NCBI GenBank assembly: GCA_005882895.1 | Contig: VBBD01000022.1 | Location: 1 to 34,883, forward strand | Direction: 5' to 3' | Source of the DNA: Candidatus Bathyarchaeota archaeon | GTDB lineage: Archaea; Thermoproteota; Bathyarchaeia; 40CM-2-53-6 | DNA: 34,883 bases | Shown here: piece after piece, positions 14,771-23,250 of the stretch | How positions within the stretch are numbered: the first letter of the stretch is position 1 | Layout of the letters: each line of letters begins with the position of its first letter | Notes under the pieces: model-generated | What the model was told of the DNA's origin: nothing | The model's input: only the letters and a program-made list of their open reading frames with translations | The model's database searches: none | Position numbers and translations under genes: made by a program

Positions 14771-15811
14771 CTATATCGTTGGTGGCGGCGGTGGCTTTCG
14801 TACCTTGATGGCCAATAGGATTAGGAAAAGCGCCACTCCGAATATCGTCAGTAGCACGACCGCGGAGACGACGGGAGCAGAGGTTGTGCCGCTTATGTTC
14901 AGAGTGATGGTGCTCACACCTCCAGGTGTTGCTGATGCATCTTCAGACCATTTTACATCCTGCCCTTGGTACGTGACGCGAGCTGTGTAAGGTCCGAGCG
15001 GAATGTCTCCAAGGCCGACCGTTCCCTGGCTGCCGGTTAGGTGGCTTACACTGGTTGAGTTTGGAGGAGCAAAAGTAACGGTTACATTCGCACCAGACAC
15101 TGGATTATTGTTTAGGTCAACGACTTTTACGCTAGCCGGGTAGACTGCGAGTTGAATCGACTTTGTCACCGGACCGTTGGTAAGGTCTATCGTTTGTGCA
15201 CCTATTACAAGACCGGGTATCCCTTCCCATTTCGCATCTACGACACTCCAGCTTGCGGCTTGCAACCACTGACCAGAGTAGGCGGAGGTCGTCAGAGCGC
15301 CAGTGGGACCTGACAGCGTAATGCTGGCCGGAGCAGGACTCAATGCGGCTCCGTTATAGTCTGTAAATGTTAGCGTATATTGGAATTGCTTGTCAAACTG
15401 GGCCGTGAACTGGTCGTTGGGTAAGGTGTAGTTGTATATCATCAGAGGAGTGGTCATGTTCGCATTGGGATACTGCAGCGTGTGCCAAGTCCAGGCGGCT
15501 TTGGAATCCCAGAGGTAGCGGGCACCAGATGGCGTGCCGCTGACCGTTAGAGTGAGGACTTCGAGTGAATGGGTCGTTCCATTTGTAAACGCGAACAGGT
15601 GTGGCAGAGGGTATTCTAGAGCATTGTTGCCGTCCTGTCGAACTATTACTGAACCCTCTGCACTTGGCACATTGGTCTGAGCGTATAGATAGCATGTGGG
15701 CGGCGTTCCCGGTTTACACCCTTGAATGGCGTGTACATTTGTGATGAATAAAGGAGCGAGTATAGCTGCGACGATAAGGGTGAGAACTGTGATAGTCCCT
15801 CTTGATCTCAT
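14771..15811 (-). CDS. Secreted, C-terminally membrane-anchored surface protein
   Basis: The 346-residue product has a signal peptide (residues about 7-28, ITVLTLIVAAILAPLFITNVHA), a beta-rich extracellular region with several N-glycosylation sequons (NGT, NMT, NYT, NVT, NST), and a C-terminal membrane helix (about 314-336, VVSAVVLLTIFGVALFLILLAI) followed by KVRKPPPPP. A small Ig-like or carboxypeptidase-regulatory-like domain (about 225-300) is marked by VVDLNNNPVSGANVTVTF and GDIPLGPYTARVTYQG. Two cysteines near the mature N-terminus could form a disulphide. The topology matches the other surface proteins in this window. The role is unknown, probably in the cell envelope. Confidence 0.75.
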   Translation of the reverse strand: MRSRGTITVLTLIVAAILAPLFITNVHAIQGCKPGTPPTCYLYAQTNVPSAEGSVIVRQDGNNALEYPLPHLFAFTNGTTHSLEVLTLTVSGTPSGARYLWDSKAAWTWHTLQYPNANMTTPLMIYNYTLPNDQFTAQFDKQFQYTLTFTDYNGAALSPAPASITLSGPTGALTTSAYSGQWLQAASWSVVDAKWEGIPGLVIGAQTIDLTNGPVTKSIQLAVYPASVKVVDLNNNPVSGANVTVTFAPPNSTSVSHLTGSQGTVGLGDIPLGPYTARVTYQGQDVKWSEDASATPGGVSTITLNISGTTSAPVVSAVVLLTIFGVALFLILLAIKVRKPPPPPTI

Positions 15812-16346
15812 GATAATCCTCGCTTGGAGTCAAGGGAAGTTCGAACTACTGAGTTTAGAACGTCTTGAACCGTGCGATGGCAGGTGAGGGTACTAGAGTC
15901 CTTTAGAGTTAATCAACTTCGAGCGCCCGAAATTCGGGAGGGCTGTATTGTGAGTCGGAATCAGCCTCCCTCGAAAGTGGGCCTCTAGCGATTCTGAGTG
16001 GTGCGATCGCGCTCTTTTGAAGAATATTCCTCCTTCTCTTCCTTTTCGAAAGACGAAGTCTTCCCGACTTAGATTACGCTAGCTCTTCCGTCTTCGTCGG
16101 AAGGGTACTTTGGACTAGCTGCGTCTGTAGGAGCGAGAAAGGTAGAGAGCACGAACGGTTGACGTGGTTTTGATCGTGGTGAGGGTAGTTGCTTTACAAT
16201 TTGCGGGATGTATTCTCTAGCCTTTCGAACCGGCTCTTCTAGGGATATCAGGACTGGTTGGAAGCATCCGCCCAGATTTCTTGGATAGCTCCGACCTGAA
16301 TAGAAAGTTAGATATTGAGGACCTACATTAGAAGTTCCGTCGGGCC
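15812..16346. other. Intergenic region with a small hairpin
   Basis: This 535-nt gap separates a minus-strand surface-protein gene from the plus-strand BlaI-type gene. CTTCCG-TCTTCGT-CGGAAG (16085-16103) forms a 6-bp hairpin. A minus-strand ORF at 16069-16455 overlaps the BlaI-type gene antisense and is judged a shadow. No clear BlaI-type operator palindrome was found. Confidence 0.35.
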
Positions 16347-16727
16347 TTGGAACTAGGAGACCTGGAAGCAGCGGTTCTGGGAAGCGTTGTACGGCTTGGC
16401 AGAGCCTCTGCCAGGGAGGTTGCTCAAGACCTTCATTCCAGTCGCGGGCTTGCATACACTACTATCAGTACTACCCTAGATCGGCTCTTCAAGAAGGGTA
16501 TTCTGACCCGCGACGAGGCCGTTGGAAGAGGAGGGTCCCGATACGTTTACCGGCTTTATTCGGAGGACAAGGTGAAGGGTCGGGTCGTCAAAGGGTTTGT
16601 CGATAGGTTGCTCACAGCTTTCGGACCGAGCATAATCTCCACCTTGCACGACTACATGGATGAAATTCCGAAAGATGAACTGAAGAGGCTGGAAGAAAAA
16701 GTTCGAAGGGAGTCCGGGCAACGATAA
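16347..16727 (+). CDS. BlaI/MecI/CopY-family transcriptional repressor
   Basis: The 126-residue protein has the winged-helix of the BlaI family: ELGDLEAAVLGSVVRLGRASAREVAQDL (helices 1-2), then LAYTTISTTLDRLFKKGILTRDE (recognition helix and wing) and GGSRYVYRLYSED. The C-terminal half is a dimerisation helix region (LLTAFGPSIISTLHDYM). In bacteria these repressors are cut by a membrane metalloprotease (BlaR1/MecR1, M56) to release genes. Here a membrane metalloprotease frame starts immediately after the stop, which mirrors that pairing in an archaeon. The start is TTG. The target genes are unknown; the pair itself and the adjacent aldehyde dehydrogenase are candidates. Confidence 0.85.
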   Translation: MELGDLEAAVLGSVVRLGRASAREVAQDLHSSRGLAYTTISTTLDRLFKKGILTRDEAVGRGGSRYVYRLYSEDKVKGRVVKGFVDRLLTAFGPSIISTLHDYMDEIPKDELKRLEEKVRRESGQR

Positions 16728-16729
16728 GC

Positions 16730-17650
16730 CTGGAACTCTACTCTGTCTACTTTCTTTCGAGAGCGACTCTTGGAATCGTAGCCGCCGTCTTAGTAGTCCA
16801 AGCCCTCTCTTTCCTTGCCTACCGATCGAATGCAGGGAATCCTTTGCGAAGATCCAGACTGCTCTATCCGATTTTATCCTCCTCTGTTTTCTTTTGGTCG
16901 TTTCTTGGGACTAGCTTTGTCGTGTGCACTCTTTTCCTCAACACGTATGAGTGGCAGCCGCAACGAGTGATAGAACTCGTGCTTGGAAGCTCGCTGCTTG
17001 CATCTATAGGAATCGCGTCTCTATTGTCGCTAATTGCGCGAAGATACGCGTTCCCTCGGATGATGGAAGGCATGATTGCAGGAACATCCTCAGGCTCGCT
17101 ACTGAGCGAGACATTCGCAGATCTCTGCGGAAAAATGAACATGCGAGGAGTCGACCTAAGAGAAGCAACAGTTGGAAACGCTTTTTCCTTGGATAACAAG
17201 GGATTGAAAGTCGTGGCGGTGTCTCCAGAACTGGTCTCGTCAATGTCCCCGGTAGAGGTTGAGGCGGTCATTGCTCACGAACTCTCCCACTTGAAGAACA
17301 ACGATTCTCTGGAAAAGGGACTAGCTAGATTGGCCAAATTGGCGCTTGCTTTTGATCCAATCGTGCATCTTGTTGAGGCGGCAGTCCATAGGGAACGAGA
17401 GCTCTTGGCCGACCTGTCCTCGGTCAAGTACACTCAAAAGCCATTGGCTCTGGCATCCGCTTTGCTCAAGGTTCACTCAGCGTTTCAAGCCGGCTCACCC
17501 GGACCAGGTGCCGGATTGTTTGTGGGCCACAAGGGAAGAGGCTTGCTCAGCAGGTATCCCGACCTTGACCGAAGAATCCAACTATTGATCGACATGTCCC
17601 GTGAGATGAAGATGACGACGATTCCCGCCTGGGGAAACGCTCTTTTATAG
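16730..17650 (+). CDS. Membrane-bound M48/M56-like zinc metalloprotease, start uncertain
   Basis: The ORF track starts at TTG 16844, but the frame upstream encodes a first membrane helix (TLGIVAAVLVVQALSFLAY) back to the repressor stop. No ATG, GTG or TTG occurs before an in-frame TGA at 16676; CTG 16730 or ATA 16724 are candidate starts. Two further membrane segments follow (SSVFFWSFLGTSFVVCTLF; LVLGSSLLASIGIASLLSLIA). The protease core has NAFSLDNKGLKVVAVSPEL, the zinc motif HELSH and the third-ligand region RERELLADLSSV, as in M48 and M56 families. It probably cleaves the adjacent BlaI-type repressor or membrane proteins. No penicillin-sensor domain is attached, so any signal differs from beta-lactams. 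Confidence 0.85.
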   Translation: MELYSVYFLSRATLGIVAAVLVVQALSFLAYRSNAGNPLRRSRLLYPILSSSVFFWSFLGTSFVVCTLFLNTYEWQPQRVIELVLGSSLLASIGIASLLSLIARRYAFPRMMEGMIAGTSSGSLLSETFADLCGKMNMRGVDLREATVGNAFSLDNKGLKVVAVSPELVSSMSPVEVEAVIAHELSHLKNNDSLEKGLARLAKLALAFDPIVHLVEAAVHRERELLADLSSVKYTQKPLALASALLKVHSAFQAGSPGPGAGLFVGHKGRGLLSRYPDLDRRIQLLIDMSREMKMTTIPAWGNALL

Positions 17651-17674
17651 TCTCATCCAGTTTGGAATGCGGAC

Positions 17675-19132
17675 TTGACCGTTCAGATTCAGAAGTACAA
17701 GATGCTGATTGGCGGAGAATGGAAGGACAGCTCAAACGGTGCCGTCTCATCAGTTCTTGACCCTTCGAACAACGAGGTTGTCGCCGAAGTTCCACGAGCC
17801 ACAAAACAAGATGCGAAGGCCGCAGTCGAGAGTGCGAAGACGGCGCTCGAGTCGGCGGGCTGGATTGACATCGATCCCAGTAAGAGAGGACGTCTTCTTT
17901 CCAAGCTCACAAGCCTAGTCCGAGAGAGCTCGGAGCAGCTGGCAAGGCTTGAGACTCTGAGCGAGGGGAAGACTCTCCGAGAGTCAAAGGGCGATGTTGC
18001 ATGGGCGGCCAGGGCATTCGAGTACTGGGCCGGATTGGCAGACAAGGTTGAAGGAGAGACCATCCCGGTTCCTCCGAGGAGGTTGAATTACACTCTCCGA
18101 GAGCCGTTAGGTGTAACGGTGCACATTGTTCCCTGGAACTATCCGATTGCACTGGCTGCGAGAAGTTTGGCACCGGCTATTGCGGCGGGGAACACTGTCG
18201 TCATGAAGCCATCTGAAATTACGCCACTTACAGCCATCATGCTGGGAGATCTGGCGCTAAAGGCCGGCTTCCCCAGAGGAGTCATCAACATTGTGACTGG
18301 ATCAGGCGCTGAAGTTGGCGGAGCTCTTGTGTCGGACTCGCAAGCGGACGGGATAGTTTTCACCGGGTCTGCTGAGACTGGAAAGCAGGTAATGGAATCC
18401 GCCGCGAAGCATGTTACTAGAGTTCTATTGGAACTAGGAGGGAAGAATCCTCACATTGTTTTCCCTGACGCCGACTTGGCGAGAGCCTCCAAGAGTGTGA
18501 AGGAGGGGATCTTTACCAACGCTGGACAGATGTGCTGGGCTGGATCCAGAGCTTTCATTCACGAGAGTGTATACGACGGCTTCGTCAAGGATCTCGTGGC
18601 CAAGACTCGAGCGATCAAAGTTGGGCCCGGCACTGATGAAACGAGCGAGATGGGGCCTTTGGCGTCCAAGTCTCGCCAAGACGCGGTTCTAGGGTTTGTC
18701 AAGGACGGCCTCGAAGAAGGAGCGAGTCTACTCTGCGGAGGGAAGAAACCCGCAGATCCGAGACTGCAGAAGGGAAACTTCCTCGAACCTACAATCTTCG
18801 AGAGTGTCAACGGGAAGATGAAGATTGGCTGTGACGAGATTTTTGGGCCTGTCCTAGGCATTACCAAGTTCAAGACCCTCGATGAGGTTGTTGCCATGGC
18901 AAATGAGACGGATTATGGACTCTATGGAGGAGTTTGGACGAGCAATTTGAAAGTAGCTCATGAACTCGCGGCTCGTCTCCAAGTCGGTGGATTGGCGGTG
19001 AACGAGTATTTGGTGACTTTTCCGCAGACCCCGTTCGGTGGCTACAAAGACAGCGGCATCGGGCATGAGAATGGAATCCGCTCGTTGGAATTCTACACGC
19101 GGACCAAGAATGTCTCGATAAACTTGTCATAA
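17675..19132 (+). CDS. NAD(P)-dependent aldehyde dehydrogenase (betaine-aldehyde-DH-like)
   Basis: The 485-residue protein is a full-length ALDH superfamily member oxidising an aldehyde to its acid. The cofactor-binding segment IVPWNYPIALAARSLAPAIAAGN, the base glutamate in LLELGGKNPHIVF (about residue 254), the nucleophile in NAGQMCWAGSR (about residue 288) and EIFGPVLGI near the C-terminus are intact. PFGGYKDSGIGHENG is the usual terminal motif. The TTG start lies 24 nt after the protease stop, so it may share the BlaI-type operon. The substrate cannot be read from sequence. Copy 2 of the non-coding element begins 42 nt downstream. Confidence 0.93.
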   Translation: MTVQIQKYKMLIGGEWKDSSNGAVSSVLDPSNNEVVAEVPRATKQDAKAAVESAKTALESAGWIDIDPSKRGRLLSKLTSLVRESSEQLARLETLSEGKTLRESKGDVAWAARAFEYWAGLADKVEGETIPVPPRRLNYTLREPLGVTVHIVPWNYPIALAARSLAPAIAAGNTVVMKPSEITPLTAIMLGDLALKAGFPRGVINIVTGSGAEVGGALVSDSQADGIVFTGSAETGKQVMESAAKHVTRVLLELGGKNPHIVFPDADLARASKSVKEGIFTNAGQMCWAGSRAFIHESVYDGFVKDLVAKTRAIKVGPGTDETSEMGPLASKSRQDAVLGFVKDGLEEGASLLCGGKKPADPRLQKGNFLEPTIFESVNGKMKIGCDEIFGPVLGITKFKTLDEVVAMANETDYGLYGGVWTSNLKVAHELAARLQVGGLAVNEYLVTFPQTPFGGYKDSGIGHENGIRSLEFYTRTKNVSINLS

Positions 19133-19173
19133 GGCGCTTTTGTAGGCTCCGGTCCCGTCCCTCGGCACTTTGT

Positions 19174-19382
19174 GTCGCGAGACTCGGTCGCTAAGACCCC
19201 CCTCCCCCTAAGGACCATTTGCTGTCTGGCAGGGTTTTTGGGCGAGGCTCGCGATTCAGGGCTTAGACTGGGCTTGGATGCCAGGGCGGATAATGGGATT
19301 TCATCGGTTACATCCCGAACGATTACAGGGAAATCTAGGGACCCCCCCTTTTCAAGATCAGGGCTGAAAATGGGCGATTCTT
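19174..19382 (+). repeat. ~210-bp non-coding element, copy 2
   Basis: This is the direct-strand copy of the element seen inverted at 10723-10934, with an identical 55-bp core at 19239-19293. Both copies begin GTCGCGAG, pass TCGCTAAGACCCCCC and end near TTTTCAAGATCAGGGCTGA...GGGCGATTC. Each copy lies just after the last gene of a + strand unit (DUF35 gene; aldehyde dehydrogenase), although only copy 2 has the same orientation as that unit. A possible terminator hairpin lies about 195 nt further on. Confidence 0.85.
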
Positions 19383-19576
19383 ACCGAACCATGGTTAGGT
19401 CTCTGGCTACCACACACGATTTCGCCGGATGACGTCTGATACCAACATTCATGGGCGTAGTTCGTCGCGGTCGTTTCGACGAGTGGCAGGACCTCAAAAT
19501 GAGCCGTAAGGTTTGACCTCACCAGAGTAATGGGGGACGGACTCTATGCCTTGAAAGGTGGACTGAAAGGGCTCGT

Positions 19577-19603
19577 AAATCTCGAGTACAGCTGAGATTT
19601 TTT
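19577..19603 (+). terminator. Possible hairpin-plus-T-run terminator
   Basis: AAATCTC (19577-19583) pairs with GAGATTT (19594-19600), and the hairpin runs into TTTTTT on the + strand. It could end a transcript from the aldehyde dehydrogenase unit or from the non-coding element. Archaeal termination relies mainly on T-runs, so the hairpin may be incidental. Confidence 0.35.
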
Positions 19604-19609
19604 CGGCGG

Positions 19610-20536
19610 CTATGTTAGTTCATCCAGTAAGGGCGTAATGTCGCGGTTGTAGATGTCCTGTTCAACGAAGGGTTTGTCCTTCAGCGCGGGCATTCGAAGA
19701 GCCAACTGGTCTTCGAACGTTGGTACCTCCATCTTGAGGAAAACGCCGATGGGTATCTTGTCGCCCCACTCGAACGATTTCACAAGCGCATTTCCTTTCT
19801 TTGCATTAACCTCGTCTGTGGAGGGATCGACCACCGAACCATTGTATCCTGAATCCTCCAGCTTGTAGAGTCTCGGTGCTTTGACCGGAAGGTCTTCGCC
19901 ACCATACCACTCCTTTGTGTTTATGTCATTGTAGGTCGGGCATGTCTGCAGAACGTCCACGAAAGCGCTTCCCCGATGCTCAATCGCCGCTCGAAGAGTC
20001 TGCTTCAAGTGGCGAACATCGAGAGCGTAACTTCGCGCCACGAACGTATAGCCCGAGGCTACAGCCATCGCGATCGGATTCACACGTTCAATAATGGCGG
20101 GCGCGGGCATAGACTTCGTCTTAACACCCTTAGGCAAAGTAGGGGATGCTTGACCTTTCGTCAGACCGTAGACTCCGTTATCGTAAAGGACGTATGTAAA
20201 GTCCAGATTCCTCCTACCCGTGTTGACAAAGTGTCCGGCGCCTATGCCCAGCCCGTCTCCATCACCGCCAACCGCGACAACGGTCAATCCCGGATTGGCC
20301 AGACGGGCACCAGTGGCGATTGGGAGTACTCGGCCATGGAGGGTATGGAATCCGTAGGCGTTTACAAAGTGTGGAGTCTTACCAGAGCATCCGATTCCCG
20401 AGAAGATTGCGATCCTATGGGGTTCTAGCTGCATTTCCAGAAGGGTCATCTGAATCGCGTTGACGATTCCAAAATCGCCGCAACCGGGGCACCAGTCGTT
20501 GTGAACCTGTGTTCGGTACGTCTTTAACTCAAGCAT
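19610..20536 (-). CDS. 2-oxoacid:ferredoxin oxidoreductase, beta subunit
   Basis: The 308-residue subunit binds thiamine diphosphate and one [4Fe-4S] cluster. The expected four cysteines are visible: the pair in WCPGCGDFG, one in GIGCSGK and one in LQTCPTYND. The TPP/Mg motif is GGDGDGLGIGAGHF followed by LYDNGVYGLTKGQ. It oxidatively decarboxylates 2-oxoacids such as pyruvate or 2-oxoglutarate to acyl-CoA while reducing ferredoxin. The start ATG lies inside the end of the alpha gene (8-nt overlap), so the two are translationally coupled. The two-subunit form resembles crenarchaeal enzymes with broad substrate range; the exact substrate is not set by sequence alone. Confidence 0.93.
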   Translation of the reverse strand: MLELKTYRTQVHNDWCPGCGDFGIVNAIQMTLLEMQLEPHRIAIFSGIGCSGKTPHFVNAYGFHTLHGRVLPIATGARLANPGLTVVAVGGDGDGLGIGAGHFVNTGRRNLDFTYVLYDNGVYGLTKGQASPTLPKGVKTKSMPAPAIIERVNPIAMAVASGYTFVARSYALDVRHLKQTLRAAIEHRGSAFVDVLQTCPTYNDINTKEWYGGEDLPVKAPRLYKLEDSGYNGSVVDPSTDEVNAKKGNALVKSFEWGDKIPIGVFLKMEVPTFEDQLALRMPALKDKPFVEQDIYNRDITPLLDELT

Positions 20537-22385
20537 GAGATACAGTAACCTCTTTCATTCCGTTCTTTATTATGTCTTTGACGCCTTCATAGATTTCGTT
20601 TTGGGAAAATGGTCTTCCATCGAACTTCACAATAGTGTTATCCATTCCAATCCCGGTTTTTTCGCGGATTAACCCCGCCATCTGAGCCGAGTAATTGTTT
20701 TCAATTGCTATTTTTCTCCGGGCAGAACCGAGTACTTGTTGGACGTAGTCAGTGGGGAAGGGGTTGACGAATCGCACCTGAAGGAAGTTTGTTTCTATTC
20801 CATCGCTCTTAAGCTCTTCCATTCCGTCGAGTATAGCTCCCTTTGATGATCCCCAGCCGACAAGGGTTATTCGAGAGGAGCTGGGTCCGTGCAGTGTTGC
20901 TTTCTTCGAATCTGGAATGACTTGACCTGCAAGCTCGATTTTCCGCATTCTCTTTCTCATCATTTTGATTCGGATATCCGCTGCTTCGGTGATGTGTCCA
21001 TACTCGTCGTGTTCGTCGCCGGTGGTCCAGAATATTCCGCCTTTCTGGCCCGGGATTGCTCGAGGCGAAATGCCCAACTCTGTCCAGCGGTATCGTCTGT
21101 AATCCGTGGCGCCAGCAAGGTCTGAATCACTCACAATGTCCCCTCGATCAACCTTCAGGTTGTCACCATTGAATAGAGGAACATCTTGGTATGTGCTTGC
21201 GAGGAATTTGTCAGTTAGCAGTATCACGGGTACCTGGTAATGTTCCGCGTAGTTGAACGCGTCAAAGGTGTCGTAATAGTTTTCGACCACATCTCCGGGT
21301 GCAATGATGATTCTGGGAAATTCTCCGTGAGCTGCATGGAGGGCGAATCTTAGATCCGCCTGCTCAGTCCGAGTCGGCAGGCCCGTAGCGGGACCCGCTC
21401 GCTGGTATAGTATGATGACGGGCCCAGGGGCTTCAGTTATTCCTGCCCATCCCAAACCTTCCGCCATAAGCGAAAACCCTGGCCCGGATGTCGAGGTTGA
21501 AGATCGGAGGCCAGCGTGCGCGGCACCGGTGGCCATGTTGATGGCAGAAATCTCGTCTTCTGCCTGTACGACAATCATGTTGTAGTCTTTTTGATGGGAC
21601 TCCAGGTACTCGCTCTCATCAGTAGCTGGCGTAATAGGGTAGTAGGTTTGGAAGCCACATCCAGCCTTAAGTTTCGCGATTGCAACTGCTTGGACACCTC
21701 TGATCATCATCCGTTTTCCTGTTAATGGTTGTTTTCGCAGTTTGATCGGAAATGCGTCTTCACCGAAGCTTTTCTTCGCGTAGTCATACCCATGCCTCGC
21801 AGCACTAACGTTCAGGTCCCCGAGCGCCGCCTTTCGTCCCGTGAACCCTTCTCTGATAGCTTCGGTGGCGAGGTCGAAGTCGTAATCAGCAAGGCCCAGC
21901 GAGGCGCCTAGGGCAATCGTGTTGACCATTACTTGGTACTTGCTGAGTTCCTTGTCCTTTCCGAACTCTTTCAGAGCGTCAACAAGGAGATCCATGTATG
22001 GGATGGGAAAGAGTTTGATGTCGTCTCTTCCAAAAGACTCCGGTGTTAAGTTGAGACTACGGTCGTAGATTATTCCCCCTCCAGGGCTGACCTCGTGTCT
22101 GTGACCTCGATGTGTCGGGTGTACCTTGTTCATGTCGCCGAAGATTGTTTCTCGATCGAGGGCGACAAGCAGGTCTACCCAGTCCACGTGGGAGCGAGGC
22201 GGTTTTGATTCTACCCTGAGCCTGTAGTAGCTATGCTCCCCCTTGATGTTGGAATGGTACTCGATGTTGGCAAATATGTGAAGCCCCCCTCGTATGCATG
22301 ATTTTGCAAAGTTCTCTGCAACTGAGTTGATCCCGCTGCCCTGGGGACCGCCTATCATCCAGGTGAAACTGTTTGTTACCGTCAA
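20529..22385 (-). CDS. 2-oxoacid:ferredoxin oxidoreductase, fused gamma-alpha subunit
   Basis: The 618-residue subunit fuses a gamma domain (residues about 1-190; GGPQGSGINSVAENFAKSC and EYHSNIKGEHSYYRLR) to an alpha domain with the YPITPATDESEY motif (about residue 247) that contacts the thiamine ring and the 2-oxoacid. ALDRETIF, EDEISAINMATGAAHAGLRSSTSTSGPGFSLM and ILTDKFLA are conserved. This gamma-alpha fusion with a separate beta chain is the Sulfolobus/Aeropyrum-type layout. No ferredoxin-like delta domain is present, so external ferredoxin accepts electrons. The start is TTG, with a TATA-like box about 30 nt upstream. The acyl-CoA it makes could connect with the CoA cluster, but not necessarily. 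Confidence 0.93.
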   Translation of the reverse strand: MTVTNSFTWMIGGPQGSGINSVAENFAKSCIRGGLHIFANIEYHSNIKGEHSYYRLRVESKPPRSHVDWVDLLVALDRETIFGDMNKVHPTHRGHRHEVSPGGGIIYDRSLNLTPESFGRDDIKLFPIPYMDLLVDALKEFGKDKELSKYQVMVNTIALGASLGLADYDFDLATEAIREGFTGRKAALGDLNVSAARHGYDYAKKSFGEDAFPIKLRKQPLTGKRMMIRGVQAVAIAKLKAGCGFQTYYPITPATDESEYLESHQKDYNMIVVQAEDEISAINMATGAAHAGLRSSTSTSGPGFSLMAEGLGWAGITEAPGPVIILYQRAGPATGLPTRTEQADLRFALHAAHGEFPRIIIAPGDVVENYYDTFDAFNYAEHYQVPVILLTDKFLASTYQDVPLFNGDNLKVDRGDIVSDSDLAGATDYRRYRWTELGISPRAIPGQKGGIFWTTGDEHDEYGHITEAADIRIKMMRKRMRKIELAGQVIPDSKKATLHGPSSSRITLVGWGSSKGAILDGMEELKSDGIETNFLQVRFVNPFPTDYVQQVLGSARRKIAIENNYSAQMAGLIREKTGIGMDNTIVKFDGRPFSQNEIYEGVKDIIKNGMKEVTVSHA

Positions 22386-22412
22386 ATTCCTGCACTATTA
22401 AGTGATCGTCAA

Positions 22413-22420
22413 CTATAGAA
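22413..22420 (-). promoter_or_regulatory. TATA-like box of the oxidoreductase operon
   Basis: TTCTATAG on the minus strand is centred about 31 nt from the TTG start at 22385, which implies a near-leaderless mRNA. Confidence 0.35.
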
Positions 22421-22509
22421 AATTCTTTGCCCCACGAGATTCGCGGTCCTAGAGAATGAGCGCCAGTCTGGGCTGTCTGCGAAGCAAAGCCCCGTTGGAA
22501 AACAAGCGC

Positions 22510-22515
22510 TATATA
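22510..22515 (+). promoter_or_regulatory. TATA box of the aquaporin gene
   Basis: TATATA is centred about 30 nt before the ATG at 22543, so transcription should begin at or just before the start codon (leaderless). Confidence 0.55.
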
Positions 22516-22542
22516 CAGAGTCCATCGTGAAATCGTTTCGCA

Positions 22543-23250
22543 ATGAATCGGATGGGACGCGCGGCCTTGGCTGAGGCTTACGGGACGTTTCTTCTTACCA
22601 TGATTGGTCCTGGGACAATTATAGCGGTGACGTTTCTCGATGGCTCCATCACGAGTGCAGGTCTGGGCTTTATCGGTCTTGCCCACGGGGTGGCTTTGCT
22701 ACTGGCAGTCTATACCATAGGCCGGCTGACTGGTGCTCACATCAATCCTGCGGTCACAATCGCTCACTGGGCTACCCGGAGGATCGAGACAAAGAAAGTG
22801 GTGCCCTACATTCTTGGCCAACTTGGAGGCGCGTCTCTTGCAGGGTTCGTCCAGCTGGCGTTGTGGACATCTAGCAATAACAGAGAACTCGTTCAGGCTG
22901 CTCATTCAACCTTTCTTGGAGATACCATTCCAAGCCCCGAATTCGGCGTTGGCGCCGTACTTCTAGCCGAGGTGATTGGTACTGCCATTCTCGTCTTCAC
23001 CGTATTCGGGGCAACGGATAAGACTGCGGACCCGAGTCGGGCTGGAGTCACCATAGGATTCGCTCTAGCGGCCATCGTCTGGATTTTCGGCCGAATTTCC
23101 GGAGCGTCTCTCAACCCAGCTAGAACATGGGGACCCACATTAGCTTCAGCAGTCTTTAGTCTGACCCCGCTGGGAAACCTTTGGATATATGTCGTAGGAC
23201 CAGTCCTTGGAGGTTTGCTAGGAGCCTTCTTGTATGATGCCTTTAGGTAG
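22543..23250 (+). CDS. Aquaporin / MIP-family channel
   Basis: The 235-residue membrane protein has six predicted helices and both pore loops with NPA boxes: GAHINPAVT (about residue 66) and GASLNPARTWGP (about residue 190). The Arg after the second NPA is the selectivity-filter arginine. AEAYGTFLLTMIGPG opens helix 1 as in the MIP family. It conducts water or small neutral solutes across the cell membrane. The filter residues do not clearly separate a water channel from a glycerol channel; the short loop after the second NPA favours a water-type channel (inference). It is transcribed alone, divergently from the oxidoreductase operon, with a strong TATA box. Confidence 0.93.
   Translation: MNRMGRAALAEAYGTFLLTMIGPGTIIAVTFLDGSITSAGLGFIGLAHGVALLLAVYTIGRLTGAHINPAVTIAHWATRRIETKKVVPYILGQLGGASLAGFVQLALWTSSNNRELVQAAHSTFLGDTIPSPEFGVGAVLLAEVIGTAILVFTVFGATDKTADPSRAGVTIGFALAAIVWIFGRISGASLNPARTWGPTLASAVFSLTPLGNLWIYVVGPVLGGLLGAFLYDAFR

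Noticed and set aside
16069-16455. 128-aa minus-strand ORF
   Set aside because: It overlaps the BlaI-type gene antisense, has no motif and a non-protein-like composition.
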